Assembly: GCF_016863515.1 (NCBI RefSeq)
Contig: NZ_BOPA01000039.1
Span: forward strand, 1 to 64,000
Source: Micromonospora gifhornensis
GTDB lineage: Bacteria; Actinomycetota; Actinomycetes; Mycobacteriales; Micromonosporaceae
DNA: 64,000 nt
Direction: 5' to 3'
Shown piece after piece: positions 23,058 to 31,778 of this stretch (positions within the stretch are counted from its first letter, which is position 1; each line of letters starts with the position of its first letter). The notes beneath the pieces are model-generated. The model was not told the origin of the DNA and searched no databases. It saw nothing but the letters and a program-made list of their open reading frames with translations. The position numbers were made by a program, and so were the translations under genes.

Positions 23058-24602
23058 ATGGTCAGCAACGAGCACAGGTACGTCATCGTCGGCGCCGGCC
23101 CCGCCGGGGTTCAGCTGAGCTATTACCTTCAGCAGCACGGCGCCGATTACCTGACGCTCGAAAGTGGTGACTCACCCGGCGGGTTCTTCCGCCGGTTCCC
23201 CCGGCACCGCCGGCTCATCTCGCTGAACAAGGTGCACACCGACAGCACCGATCCCGAGATCCGGCTGCGGTGGGACTGGAACTCGCTGCTCAACGACTCC
23301 CCGGACCTGCTGTTCCCGAACTTCAGCAAGGAGTACCTGCCGGCCGCCGACGACCTGGTGCGTTACCTCGCCGAGTTCCAGCGGCACTACCAGCTCAACA
23401 TCTCCTTCGGCACGACGGTCGAGCAGATCACCCGTACCGCCGACGGTTTCACCCTGCGGACCAACCAGGGCGAGGTGCGGGCACGGTGCCTCATCGTCGC
23501 CACCGGTTGGGGCAAGCCGTTCGTGCCGGCCATCAAGGGCATCGAGCACGCGATCGGGTACGAGGACATGGTCGTCGACCCCGAGGAGTACGAGGGCCAG
23601 CGGGTCCTCGTCATCGGCAAGGGCAACTCCGCCTTCGAGACCGCCTCGGCCATCCTCGGCCGGGCGTCGATGGTGCACCTGGCCAGCCGGCACCCGCTGA
23701 AGTTGGCCTGGAACACCAAACACCCCGGCGACGTACGCGGCCAGTACGGCGCGATCCTCGACAGCTACCAGTTCAAGACGCTGCACTCGGTGCTCGACTG
23801 CACCATCGACGAGATCCGGCCGGTCGACGGACGCTTCCAGGTGTCGATCACCTACACCCACGCCGACGGTGAGACCGCCGTGCTCGACTACCACAAGGTG
23901 GTGCGGTGCACCGGCTTCCAGATGGACACCTCGCTGTTCGACGAGACCTGCCGCCCCGACATGGTGCGCGACGACCGGATGCCCGACCTGCGCCCGGACT
24001 GGCAGTCCACGAACGTCGACGGCCTCTACTTCGCCGGCACCATCGCCCAGGCCCGAGACGTCAAGCACGCCTCCTCGCCGTTCATCGACGGGTTCCGGTA
24101 CAACCTGCGTACCTTCACCCGAATGCTGCGGGAACGCTACGAGGACGTGCCGTTGTCGTACGCGACGACCCCGGCCGACCCCGCCTCGCTGACCAAGCTG
24201 ATGCTCGACCGGGTCAACTGGAGTTCGGCACTGTGGACCCAGTTCGAGTACCTCTGCGACGCGTTCGTCCGCGACGACGCCACCGGCGACTTCCGCCACT
24301 ACGAGGACCTGCCCGAGGACTACGCGGTGGAACGCTTCGCCGACGCCACCCAGTGGTACACGTTGGCGCTGCGCTGGGGCCGTGACGAGTACGGCGACGT
24401 CTTCGCCATCGAGCGTCACCCGACCCCCGACCGTGCCCGGGAGAGCGCCTTCATCCACCCGGTGATCCGGCGCTACCGGGGCACGCAAATGGTCGCCGAG
24501 CAGCACCTGCTGGAGGATCTGCTGGCGGAGTGGCGTCGCCCGGACCGGCACGTCGAGCCGCTTGTCGAGTTCCTCAGCAAGGACTTCACCAACGGATCAT
24601 GA
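23058..24602 (+). CDS. FAD-dependent oxidoreductase (FOXRED2/flavin monooxygenase-like)
   Basis: A 514-aa flavoprotein. The FAD-binding fold opens with [12 protein letters not shown] (GxGxxG at 12-17). A second dinucleotide fold is at [14 protein letters not shown], for NAD(P)H. The closing FAD motif is [11 protein letters not shown]. The layout matches the FOXRED2-like group of pyridine-nucleotide-disulfide-type oxidoreductases, related to flavin monooxygenases. The C-terminal 130 residues are a family-specific extension with many aromatic residues. The ATG follows AAGGGG. The substrate is unknown. Its 3' end overlaps the convergent deiodinase-like gene by 17 bp. Confidence 0.8.
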   Translation: MVSNEHRYVIVGAGPAGVQLSYYLQQHGADYLTLESGDSPGGFFRRFPRHRRLISLNKVHTDSTDPEIRLRWDWNSLLNDSPDLLFPNFSKEYLPAADDLVRYLAEFQRHYQLNISFGTTVEQITRTADGFTLRTNQGEVRARCLIVATGWGKPFVPAIKGIEHAIGYEDMVVDPEEYEGQRVLVIGKGNSAFETASAILGRASMVHLASRHPLKLAWNTKHPGDVRGQYGAILDSYQFKTLHSVLDCTIDEIRPVDGRFQVSITYTHADGETAVLDYHKVVRCTGFQMDTSLFDETCRPDMVRDDRMPDLRPDWQSTNVDGLYFAGTIAQARDVKHASSPFIDGFRYNLRTFTRMLRERYEDVPLSYATTPADPASLTKLMLDRVNWSSALWTQFEYLCDAFVRDDATGDFRHYEDLPEDYAVERFADATQWYTLALRWGRDEYGDVFAIERHPTPDRARESAFIHPVIRRYRGTQMVAEQHLLEDLLAEWRRPDRHVEPLVEFLSKDFTNGS

Positions 24603-25248
24603 CCTCGTCGAGCGGTTTGCGGGTCAGGTCCGGGACGCGGGCGTCCGGCGCGGGATAGCCGACCGGCATCACCACGTACGGGCGCTCCTCCCGGGGCCGC
24701 TCGCACACCTCGTTGAGGAACCGCATCGGGCTGGGTGTGTGGGTCAGGGTGACCAGGCCGGCGTGGTGCAGCGCGGTGATCAGCACGCCGACCGCGATGC
24801 CCACGGACTCCTTGACGTAGTACGGCTTCGGGCTGTGCGGCCCCTGATGCACCTCGAAGACCACGATGACGGCCGGTGCGGTCTCCAGGAACGGCTTCTG
24901 CCAGTCGGTGCCGAGCCCGGAGATCGCACCCAGCCACTCCGTCGAGGCGCGGTGGTCGTAGAACGCGCGCTCCTCGGCCTCCGCCGCCTCGCGCAGCCGG
25001 CGCTTGCGGGCCGGGTCGGTCAACACGACGAACCGCCACGGCTGCACGTTGGCGCCGCTGGGTGCGGTCGACGCCGCCCGGATCGCGGCCTCGATCACCT
25101 TCTCGGGCACCGGGTCGGGAGCGAAGTCCCGGACGGATCGGCGCTGTGCCATCCGCTCCGCGAACTCCTCCGCCTCGCGGACCATGTCCGCCGGTTGTCG
25201 ACGCCGGTGCTGGATCGGAACCCTGGGTAACAGATGCGCGTGGGTCAC
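24586..25248 (-). CDS. nitroreductase-fold flavoprotein, iodotyrosine-deiodinase-like
   Basis: A 220-aa FMN enzyme. [13 protein letters not shown] (37-49) and the segment ending [14 protein letters not shown] bind FMN phosphate; PVGYPAPD and the C-terminal [13 protein letters not shown] match the deiodinase branch of the nitroreductase superfamily nearly word for word. The active-site lid residues known from human IYD (Glu157, Tyr161, Lys182) correspond to Glu93, Tyr97 and Lys118 with identical spacing (+4 and +21). This supports reductive dehalogenation of halotyrosine or a similar zwitterionic halophenol. GTG at 25248 has GGGGAGG seven nt upstream. Confidence 0.8.
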   Translation of the reverse strand: MTHAHLLPRVPIQHRRRQPADMVREAEEFAERMAQRRSVRDFAPDPVPEKVIEAAIRAASTAPSGANVQPWRFVVLTDPARKRRLREAAEAEERAFYDHRASTEWLGAISGLGTDWQKPFLETAPAVIVVFEVHQGPHSPKPYYVKESVGIAVGVLITALHHAGLVTLTHTPSPMRFLNEVCERPREERPYVVMPVGYPAPDARVPDLTRKPLDEVMIRW

Positions 25249-25351
25249 CTGTGGCCTCCCCTGAAACAGGTGGACCGGCCGACGCCGGGGGCGTTGCCCG
25301 CCGTGCGACGTTCGGTTCCTCCAGCATTGCGGAGGCGGGTGCCGTTCGTCG

Positions 25352-26503
25352 TTACGTAAGTGTGCCTTCTTGTTCGGCCAGCACTCCGGGAGCGGTCTGC
25401 GCGACGATCTCGTCGACCACATCGGTCAGGCGTCCGCGGGCCGCCGCGGCGGCCCGCTGGCGGGTCGCCCCGTCGCCGTCGGTGCCGAGCCGGGCCAGCC
25501 AGTCCTCCACCCGCTGCCGGTCGCCCGCCTCGTCCAGGGCCGGCCGGACCAGCCGTACCAGCCGATCGGCGAGCGCGGCGGCGGGCAGCAGCCGGCCGGT
25601 GGCCACGTCGACGCCGTGGCCCGCCATCCCGTCGCGGGCCGCCCGCCAGTACGCCAGCCGCAACAGCTCCGATACCGGCCGGGGCCCTTCGTCGCCGCTG
25701 TCCACGGCCTGTCCGGCGACCATCACCAGCGCCCGCACCAGGGCGGCCAGCGCCGCCGATTCGGCGGCGGTGACGGGCACGTCGGTCACCCGCACCTCCA
25801 CCGTGGGGTGGTTCGCCGACAGCCGCAGATCCCAGAAGATCGTCCCGTGGTCGACAAGCGCCCCCGCCTCGATCAGCATGGCGATGTGGTCGTCGTACTG
25901 CTGCGCGGAGGTCAGGAACGGCGGGGGACCGGCCACCGGCCACCGACCCCAGGTCACGCTGCGCCAGCTCGCGTAACCGGTGTCCCGCTCGCACCAGTAC
26001 GGCGAGTTGGCGGTGAGGGCGAGCAGCACCGGCAGGTGCGGGCGCAGATGGTTGCCGATGAGTACGGCCCGGTCCCGGTCGGGCTCCTCCACGTGCACGT
26101 GCACGGCGCAGATCGCGAGTTCGTCGTGCAGCCCGCGGAAGGTGGCGTTGCCGCGATCCTGGCGCGGCCCCTCGGTGATGGGCGGTGGCACGGCGTTGCC
26201 GAGCACCGGCGAGGCACTGGCGATCACCCGCAGCCCGGCCGAGCTAGCCGCGCTCTGGACCGCCCGCCGGCCCTCGGCCAGCTGCGCCCCCAGCTCGTCC
26301 AGGCTCCGGCACGGGTCGGTGCGGGCCTCCACGTGCAGTTTGGTGATCTCGCCGCCCACCCGGGCACCGAGGGCCGGGCGGGCGCGGTCGATGACGGTGG
26401 CCGCTGCCGGGACCACCTCGCCACGGTCGGCGTCGACGACGAAGAATTCCTCCTCGACACCGATCCGGGGAACGGTCGATCCTGGACGCTGTTCCGTAGC
26501 CAT
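25352..26503 (-). CDS. carboxylate-amine ligase, YbdK / glutamate-cysteine ligase type 2 family
   Basis: A 383-aa protein of the GCS2 family. [10 protein letters not shown] near residue 15 is the hallmark ATP/Mg-binding strand; [10 protein letters not shown] and EVRVTDVP are further conserved parts of the catalytic core. Actinobacterial members are annotated as putative glutamate-cysteine ligases or YbdK-type ATP-dependent carboxylate-amine ligases; the true substrate is often unknown. ATG at 26503 with GGGAGG upstream. It follows the M20 peptidase on the same strand by 56 bp, so the two may form an operon acting on gamma-glutamyl or similar amide bonds. Confidence 0.85.
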   Translation of the reverse strand: MATEQRPGSTVPRIGVEEEFFVVDADRGEVVPAAATVIDRARPALGARVGGEITKLHVEARTDPCRSLDELGAQLAEGRRAVQSAASSAGLRVIASASPVLGNAVPPPITEGPRQDRGNATFRGLHDELAICAVHVHVEEPDRDRAVLIGNHLRPHLPVLLALTANSPYWCERDTGYASWRSVTWGRWPVAGPPPFLTSAQQYDDHIAMLIEAGALVDHGTIFWDLRLSANHPTVEVRVTDVPVTAAESAALAALVRALVMVAGQAVDSGDEGPRPVSELLRLAYWRAARDGMAGHGVDVATGRLLPAAALADRLVRLVRPALDEAGDRQRVEDWLARLGTDGDGATRQRAAAAARGRLTDVVDEIVAQTAPGVLAEQEGTLT

Positions 26504-26559
26504 GCCGCCGTTGACCTCCCGCTGTCGGCCCGTTGCCGACGGTAGGCAGGTTACGGGAT

Positions 26560-27714
26560 TCAGGCGACGAGTTGCGTGCCGAAACCCTCCATCGAGGACA
26601 CTGTTTCCACGAGTCCGGCCAGCAGCGCCGTACGCTCCGGCATCCGGTCCAGGCAGACGTACTCGTCGGCGGAGTGTGCACCGCCTCCGACCGCGCCCAG
26701 ACCGTCGAGCGTCGGTACGCCGAGCGCGGCGGTGAAGTTGCCGTCGGAGGCCCCGGCGGCGTACGCCCCGACGAGCTCCGGAATGCCGAGCGCCAGCGCG
26801 GTCGACCGCGCCATCTCCAGCAGCGGTTGGGCGAGCTCGGCCGGCATGGGATAGCGGTTGATCCCGCCGCACACGGTCAACGTCGCCTCGGACAGGTGCG
26901 GTTGCAGCCGGCGGATCGCGTGGTCGACCCGTTCCAGCTCGGCCTTGCTCCAGGCCCGCACGTCCACGGCCAGGCTGGCGCTCTCCGGCACGGTGTTCGT
27001 GGTCGTTCCGGCGGAGAGCAGGGTGGGAGTGACGGAGGTGCCCGCGCTGTCCGCAGTGCCGAGCGCGCCCAACGCGAGGACCTGGTGGGCGACCTCGACC
27101 GTGGCGTTGATTCCCCGCTGGGGTTCCACGCCGGCGTGGGCGGCGCGGCCCAGGATGGTGAGGTGGTACACCGAACCGCCCTTGCGGGCCACCTTCACAT
27201 GCCCTTCCGGGGTCGCGGCCTCGCAGACCAGTACCGCGCCGGAGCGCCGCGCCTCCCGTTCGATCAACGGCCGGGAGGTGACCGATCCGCTCTCCTCGTC
27301 ACAGGTGAGCAGCACCCCGACCGTCGAGGTGTCCTCGACCAGGCGCAGGGCGGCGAACATCTGCACGATGCCGGCCTTCATGTCGCACACACCGGGGCCG
27401 GTCGCCACGTTCCCGCGTACGGTGAAGGGTCTGGTCTCGGTCGTGCCGATCGGGAAGACGGTGTCGAAGTGGCCGAGGAGCAGCACCCGCTGGTCGACCG
27501 CCGGCCACAGCAGGTGCGGTAGACCGTCGAGCACGACCCGTTGGGCCGGCCGCCCGAGCACTTCTGTTCCCCAGCGGGCGAGCAGGTCGGCACAGGACTC
27601 GAGATGGGGCAGCGAGCCCGGTGCCGACTCGTACGCGACGAGGGTGCCCAGCTGGTCGACCATGTCTGCCTGCAGCCTGTCGGCGGCATGGCGCAGACGA
27701 CGTGCGTGGTCCAT
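26560..27714 (-). CDS. M20 family metallopeptidase (carboxypeptidase G2-like)
   Basis: A 384-aa zinc peptidase. Metal ligands can be read: His82 (LGHFDTV), bridging Asp111 (GPGVCDMKAG), catalytic Glu140 and ligand Glu141 (CDEESGS), Glu165 (VCEAATPE) and a C-terminal His (GGAHSADEY). The lid/dimerisation domain includes GRAAHAGVEP. The layout matches glutamate carboxypeptidase/CPG2-like enzymes that remove C-terminal acidic residues or cleave N-acyl amino acids. No signal peptide. ATG follows GGAGGG. Confidence 0.88.
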   Translation of the reverse strand: MDHARRLRHAADRLQADMVDQLGTLVAYESAPGSLPHLESCADLLARWGTEVLGRPAQRVVLDGLPHLLWPAVDQRVLLLGHFDTVFPIGTTETRPFTVRGNVATGPGVCDMKAGIVQMFAALRLVEDTSTVGVLLTCDEESGSVTSRPLIEREARRSGAVLVCEAATPEGHVKVARKGGSVYHLTILGRAAHAGVEPQRGINATVEVAHQVLALGALGTADSAGTSVTPTLLSAGTTTNTVPESASLAVDVRAWSKAELERVDHAIRRLQPHLSEATLTVCGGINRYPMPAELAQPLLEMARSTALALGIPELVGAYAAGASDGNFTAALGVPTLDGLGAVGGGAHSADEYVCLDRMPERTALLAGLVETVSSMEGFGTQLVA

Positions 27715-27812
27715 CGATCCCTCCGAACTCACGGGTGACGGGCCTGGCCAGGCGTGTCCATCGACCATCGCAGAGGGGGAGGGGTGTAGCCACCCTTGTC
27801 CGTGCTGTTTGC

Positions 27813-28370
27813 TCAGTCAGTGCGAACCGCTGCCCCGTAACCGAACTCGACTACCTGACGCGCGGACGCGGCGTAGGCGTCCCGACCGGCGGGCGCGAAG
27901 GTGCCGAGCCCGTCGACGTACCGGTTGAACATGCAGAACGCGGCAGCGATCAGCACGGTGTCGTGGATCTCCGTGTCGGTGGCGCCCTGCGCGCGGGCGT
28001 CGGCGACCAGTTCGCTTGTGACGTTGCGGCCGCTGACCTGCACCGCACCGGCGATGCGCAGCAGCGCCCGCAGCTTTGCCGAGATCGGGGCGCTGTCCAG
28101 GTCGGCACGTACCTGGTCCACCAGGTCGTAACCCTCGTCGAGCTGTACGGCGGCGAACGCCGAGTGCGAGGCGCAGCAGAACTCACAGTCGTTGCGCCCG
28201 GACACGTACGCCGCGATCAGCTCCCGCTCACCGGCCGGGAGAGTGTTCGGGGCCCGCAGCAGCACCTCGGCCAGTTCGTTGAGCGGCTTCGCCGTCTCCG
28301 GGCGGTAGCGCATCGGGCCGGTGATGCCGGGGAATTCCTTTTCATCGATTCCGAGATCGATGTGCGCCAT
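27813..28370 (-). CDS. AhpD-like / carboxymuconolactone decarboxylase family protein
   Basis: A 185-aa all-helical protein. The peroxidase-type motif Glu50 ... CEFC ... SHS (Cys62, Cys65, His69) is intact, as in AhpD and uncharacterised peroxidase-related enzymes. It probably works as a thiol-dependent alkylhydroperoxidase or disulfide reductant in oxidative stress. ATG at 28370 follows GGCAGGACG. It is a single gene, divergent from the Tat-exported protein. Confidence 0.85.
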   Translation of the reverse strand: MAHIDLGIDEKEFPGITGPMRYRPETAKPLNELAEVLLRAPNTLPAGERELIAAYVSGRNDCEFCCASHSAFAAVQLDEGYDLVDQVRADLDSAPISAKLRALLRIAGAVQVSGRNVTSELVADARAQGATDTEIHDTVLIAAAFCMFNRYVDGLGTFAPAGRDAYAASARQVVEFGYGAAVRTD

Positions 28371-28774
28371 GCTCGTCCTGCCTTTCAGCAGTGCGTCGTG
28401 GCCCGGGCGGGCGGCGCTCACCGAGGGGCGCTGCCCCTGTCGAGGATCGCTGCCCGTGCGGGGCGGCGTAGGCGACGCCGCGCAGCCACGATCACATCCG
28501 GTACCCGGCCGCGCTTCTTCATTCGTGCGCTGTCCGCGCCGGCCCGAGGCGGCCACCGAACCGGCGGTACCGGCCGTACCGGCGCTTGGAGGCGAAGCTT
28601 CTGCGTGGCGACCCGAGGCGACACGATCAGGGGATCCGTCCGGCTGCCGATGCAGAGCTCTGGGCGGATCGTCCTAGTCTCGACATGTTCATTCCTCGCA
28701 TCCGTATTGCTCCAGCTGGGGCCGGGGGTGGGCACCGAGCGGCCTGCTCGGGTCGCGACGGGCGGAGGTTGAGG
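28371..28774. other. 404-bp divergent intergenic region
   Basis: Holds the promoters of the AhpD-like gene and the Tat-exported protein. TAGTCT at 28675-28680 is a plausible plus-strand -10, giving an 80-90-nt leader before the start at 28775. An in-frame ATG at 28685 lies only 4 nt after it and would add 30 residues unlike a Tat signal, so I do not use it. No other gene or structure stands out. Confidence 0.4.
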
Positions 28775-29686
28775 ATGGGCGACAACAGGGCGACCGGGAA
28801 CATCCACCGACGTCAGTTCGTCAGGCTCTCGGGGGCGGTCGGCGCCACGGGCCTGTTGGGTCTCGCGGGAGGTGGTGCGGCCCTCGCCGACGGGGGACCG
28901 GCTCCCGGTTCGCCGGCACCGGACCCCGGCGGACCGGGTGGCTCGGCCTGCCCCACGCCGTCGCAGCTGTGCGGCTATCCGAGCGACACCGGCGGCCGGT
29001 ACGACCTGTGGGACCGGGTGCAGGTCTGCGAGGGGACGAAGCCCGGCCCGCCGTTTCCCCAGTGCCTGGCCACGACACCCACCTACGTGATCCTCAACGG
29101 TGGGTCCGGGTCCAACCACGACTTCCTGCTGGTGCCCAGTTGTCGCATCAGCGGCATCGAGTGCCCGTTCATCGCCACCTCCAGCGCGCCGAACTACTGG
29201 CTCGACGCCTGGAACAACGCGCAGCCAGGACAGCCGGGTCATGTGGTCTATCCGCACATCGGGTTGGGCATCAACTCGGCCGATCCGACGATCCGGCAGC
29301 AGGATCAGCTCCACATCCACCTGGCCGGCATCCACTCGGGCATCCAGACGCAGCTCAACAACCACGACAGTGCGATCACCAACAACCCGGCGCGGTGGCC
29401 CACCCAGATCGTGCCGGTGTGGGGGCTGACGAGCACCGGTGCTCCGGCCCCCCGGTCGTACCGGGTGCTGCACGTGGCGAACCTGAACACGAACCTCTTC
29501 ACGCTGCTGCGCGACAGTGTGGTGCGCCCTTCCGGGGCGAGCATGGCCGCGCAGATCCTGGCCGTCACCCCGCGGCTGGTCGGCAACGGCGGGTTCTACG
29601 TCCTGAACAGCGAACCCGGGCTGCCCGTCCCGCCGGGCCAACCCGGTGGCACCGGCACCGTCGACTTCCTGCTCGCCTACGCGTGA
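28775..29686 (+). CDS. Tat-exported CDP-diacylglycerol pyrophosphatase-like protein
   Basis: A 303-aa exported protein. RRQFVRL (12-18) followed by a glycine/alanine hydrophobic stretch is a twin-arginine signal, cleaved near ALA-DG. The mature part has the Cdh family pattern: GINS, then RQQDQLHIH (174-182), the HIT-like His-x-His active site (His180, His182). In enterobacteria Cdh hydrolyses CDP-diacylglycerol to CMP and phosphatidate. A soluble, folded-before-export form is less usual; the substrate here may be another nucleotide diphosphate compound. Four or more cysteines in the N-terminal third suggest disulfides. ATG at 28775 has GGCGGAGG upstream. Confidence 0.78.
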   Translation: MGDNRATGNIHRRQFVRLSGAVGATGLLGLAGGGAALADGGPAPGSPAPDPGGPGGSACPTPSQLCGYPSDTGGRYDLWDRVQVCEGTKPGPPFPQCLATTPTYVILNGGSGSNHDFLLVPSCRISGIECPFIATSSAPNYWLDAWNNAQPGQPGHVVYPHIGLGINSADPTIRQQDQLHIHLAGIHSGIQTQLNNHDSAITNNPARWPTQIVPVWGLTSTGAPAPRSYRVLHVANLNTNLFTLLRDSVVRPSGASMAAQILAVTPRLVGNGGFYVLNSEPGLPVPPGQPGGTGTVDFLLAYA

Positions 29687-29750
29687 TCGCCTGGCTGCCT
29701 GGCCCGTGAGCGGGCGGGAACGACCCCCGTCGACCGTCCCCGACCCGCCC

Positions 29751-30203
29751 TCAGCGGCGCAGGAACGCCTCGATCCGGTCGAGGGCGCCGACCCAGACCT
29801 CGTGGGCGAAGAAGTCGCGCATCTCCGGAGCCGGGAATCCGCGCTGGACCACCGTGACGAGGGTGCCGTCCCCGTCGGGTGCGAAGGTGACCTCGACGTG
29901 GGTGGTCATGGTGGAGCCGTCCGGGCTGCTGCCCACCGCCTCGGTGACCAGCCGGTGTGGCCGGTCGATCTCCAGGAAGGTCTGCGTCTCGCGGAACAGA
30001 TGGTCGCGGCTGGGCCCCCAGACCGCCGTCTGGGTGCCACCGACGCGCAGGTCGGTCTCGATCTCCACGATGCCGGGCTGCTCGTCGAGAATGCTGAACC
30101 AGATCTTCTGCTGTTCCGGATCGGTGTACGCGTCGAAGACCTCCTCGGGGGAGGCCGGCAGGTGCCGGCTCAGGCGCAGGTGCAGGTCGGGCGTCTCGGT
30201 CAC
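29751..30203 (-). CDS. SRPBCC (AHSA1-like) domain protein
   Basis: A 150-aa protein of the activator-of-Hsp90-homology-1 type in the START/SRPBCC superfamily. LSRHLPASPEEVFDAYTDPEQQ opens the fold (read as two segments), and VEVTFAPDGDGTLVTVVQRGF gives the typical strand pair. Such proteins bind hydrophobic ligands; a precise role is not known. GTG start at 30203 overlaps the stop of the ArsR gene in a GTGA tetranucleotide, so the pair is translationally coupled. ArsR/AHSA1 gene pairs are common in actinobacteria. Confidence 0.85.
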   Translation of the reverse strand: MTETPDLHLRLSRHLPASPEEVFDAYTDPEQQKIWFSILDEQPGIVEIETDLRVGGTQTAVWGPSRDHLFRETQTFLEIDRPHRLVTEAVGSSPDGSTMTTHVEVTFAPDGDGTLVTVVQRGFPAPEMRDFFAHEVWVGALDRIEAFLRR

Positions 30204-30538
30204 TGTTGCGTTCCCTTCCGCAGGGTGAAGTAGGCGTCGAGACCGTCGAGGCGACGTTCCCAGAGCCGTTGGTAGAAGGTGATCCACGCCATCGCGTCGT
30301 CCAGTCGCTCGGTGCCCAGTCGGCATTGCCGCGCCCGGCCGACCTTCTCCGTGACCACCAGGCCGGCCTCCTCCAGCACCCGGACGTGCTTTTTCATCCC
30401 GGTGAGGGAGATGGCGAACGGCTCGGCCAGATCGCTGATCGTGGCCGGCGCGGCCCCCAGCCGGGCGAGCACCTGCCGGCGGGTCGGGTCGGCCAGCGCC
30501 GAGAAGATCCGGTCGAGACGCGCATCTTGCTGAACCAT
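30200..30538 (-). CDS. ArsR family transcriptional regulator
   Basis: A 112-aa winged-helix regulator. RIFSALADPTRRQVLARL is the classic ArsR helix 1-2 motif; the recognition helix is around FAISLTGMKKHVRVLEEAGL. No metal-binding CxC is present, so it is a non-metal ArsR of the type paired with AHSA1 proteins. The ATG at 30538 has no ribosome binding site, but lies 7 nt after TATGGT, so the transcript is probably leaderless. Two operator-like repeats flank the promoter. Confidence 0.88.
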   Translation of the reverse strand: MVQQDARLDRIFSALADPTRRQVLARLGAAPATISDLAEPFAISLTGMKKHVRVLEEAGLVVTEKVGRARQCRLGTERLDDAMAWITFYQRLWERRLDGLDAYFTLRKGTQQ

Positions 30539-30575
30539 GTGGTTCACCATAGCGATAGTGAACCACATGGTTCAA
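30531..30575 (-). promoter_or_regulatory. leaderless arsR promoter with twin operators
   Basis: Minus strand: TTGAAC (-35), 18-nt spacer, TATGGT (-10), 7 nt, ATG. Two 16-bp near-palindromes, TGAACCATGTGGTTCA (30531-30546) and its exact reverse complement (30559-30574), cover the start codon and the -35 box. Repressor bound at both would block the promoter fully, consistent with autorepression. Confidence 0.75.
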
Positions 30576-30622
30576 CGTTCGTGGTGGATTCCGCGATGGT
30601 CGGTGCCGACAGAAATGACAAT

Positions 30623-30654
30623 CGCCCGGCCCCGACCAGCGTCGGGGCCGGGCG
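30623..30654 (-). terminator. intrinsic terminator of the eda-kdgK operon
   Basis: CGCCCGGCCCCGAC (30623-30636) and GTCGGGGCCGGGCG (30641-30654) form a perfect 14-bp stem with a 4-nt loop. On the minus strand it starts 17 bp after the kinase stop and is followed by the T-rich ATTGTCATTT. Confidence 0.85.
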
Positions 30655-30671
30655 ACGGCCTCAGCGGTGGA

Positions 30672-31772
30672 TCAGCGCTGGACCCGGGCGCCCGCGCCGC
30701 GCATCAGCGCCTCGACCTCCTTGCGGTTGGCCATCGAGGTGTCGCCGGGGGTGGTCATCGCCAGGGCGCCGTGCGCCGCGCCGTACTCCACCGCGGTGGC
30801 CAGGTCGTGCTGCTCCAGCAGGCCGTAGATCAGCCCGGAGGCGAAGCTGTCGCCGCCACCCACCCGGTCCATGATCTCCAGGCCGGGCCGGTGGGTGGCC
30901 TCGACGAACCGGCCGCCGCCCCAGGCGATCGCACCCCAGTCGTTGACCGTGGCGCTGCGTACCGTGCGCAGCGTGGTGGCCACCACCCGGAAGTTGTCGA
31001 ACTCCTTGGTGACCTCCTCGATCATCCGCTGGAAGTTGGTCACCTCCAGCTCCGACAGGCTGGCGTCGGTGTCGGGCACCTCGAAGCCGAGGGAAGCGGT
31101 GAAGTCCTCCTCGTTGCCGATCATGACGTCGACGTACCGGGCGAGTCGCCGGTTGACCTCCTGCGCGCGGGCCTGCCCGCCGACCGCCTTCCAGAGGCTG
31201 GGCCGGTAGTTCAGGTCGTACGAGATGATCGTGCCGTGTCGGCGGGCGGCGACCATGGCCGCCTCGATGGTCTCCGGCGTGGTCTCCGACAGCGCGGCGT
31301 AGATGCCGCCGGTGTGCAGCCAGCGCACCCCGAGGTCGCCGAAGAGGTGGTCCCAGTCGACGTCGTCGGCGCGCAGCTGGCTGGCGGCGGTGTGGCCCCG
31401 GTCCGAGGTGCCGACCGCCCCGCGTACGCCGAAGCCGCGCTCGGTGAAGTTGAGGCCGTTGCGCACGCTGCGGCCGATGCCGTCGTACGGCATCCAACGG
31501 ATGAACGACGGGTCGACGCCACCCTGGAGGATCAGGTCCTCCAGCAGTCGCCCCACCTCGTTGTCGGCGAACGCGGTGACGATCGCGGTGCGCAGCCCGA
31601 AGCAGCGGCGCAGCCCTCGGGCGACGTTGTACTCACCGCCGCCCTCCCAGGCCCGGAAGGCGCGGGCGGTGCGCACCCGTCCCTCACCCGGGTCCAGGCG
31701 CAGCATCACCTCGCCGAGCGAGACCAGGTCGTAGCGGCAGTCCTCGGCGGGGCGCAGGTCGAGAAGGGACAT
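30672..31772 (-). CDS. kdgK: PfkB-family sugar kinase, probably 2-keto-3-deoxygluconate kinase
   Basis: A 366-aa ribokinase-fold kinase. The N-terminal GGGEYNVARGL binds the sugar and the C-terminal DRVGGGDSFASGL holds the anion hole and catalytic Asp. The upstream neighbour is a KDPG aldolase, 6 bp away on the same strand, so the pair converts 2-keto-3-deoxygluconate to KDPG and then to pyruvate and glyceraldehyde-3-phosphate. The kinase identity rests on this context and on overall similarity. The operon is probably controlled by the divergent IclR regulator. Confidence 0.83.
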   Translation of the reverse strand: MSLLDLRPAEDCRYDLVSLGEVMLRLDPGEGRVRTARAFRAWEGGGEYNVARGLRRCFGLRTAIVTAFADNEVGRLLEDLILQGGVDPSFIRWMPYDGIGRSVRNGLNFTERGFGVRGAVGTSDRGHTAASQLRADDVDWDHLFGDLGVRWLHTGGIYAALSETTPETIEAAMVAARRHGTIISYDLNYRPSLWKAVGGQARAQEVNRRLARYVDVMIGNEEDFTASLGFEVPDTDASLSELEVTNFQRMIEEVTKEFDNFRVVATTLRTVRSATVNDWGAIAWGGGRFVEATHRPGLEIMDRVGGGDSFASGLIYGLLEQHDLATAVEYGAAHGALAMTTPGDTSMANRKEVEALMRGAGARVQR

Positions 31773-31778
31773 GGCGGA

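Noticed and set aside
26524-26540. Terminator between the M20 peptidase and YbdK-type ligase genes
   Set aside because: Only a 6-bp stem (GTCGGC/GCCGAC) with no T-run; too weak to call and the genes may be co-transcribed.
29687-29750. Hairpin GGGCGGG...CCCGCCC between the Cdh-like and SRPBCC genes
   Set aside because: Arms of 7 bp with a loop of more than 20 nt; in GC-rich DNA this is expected by chance.
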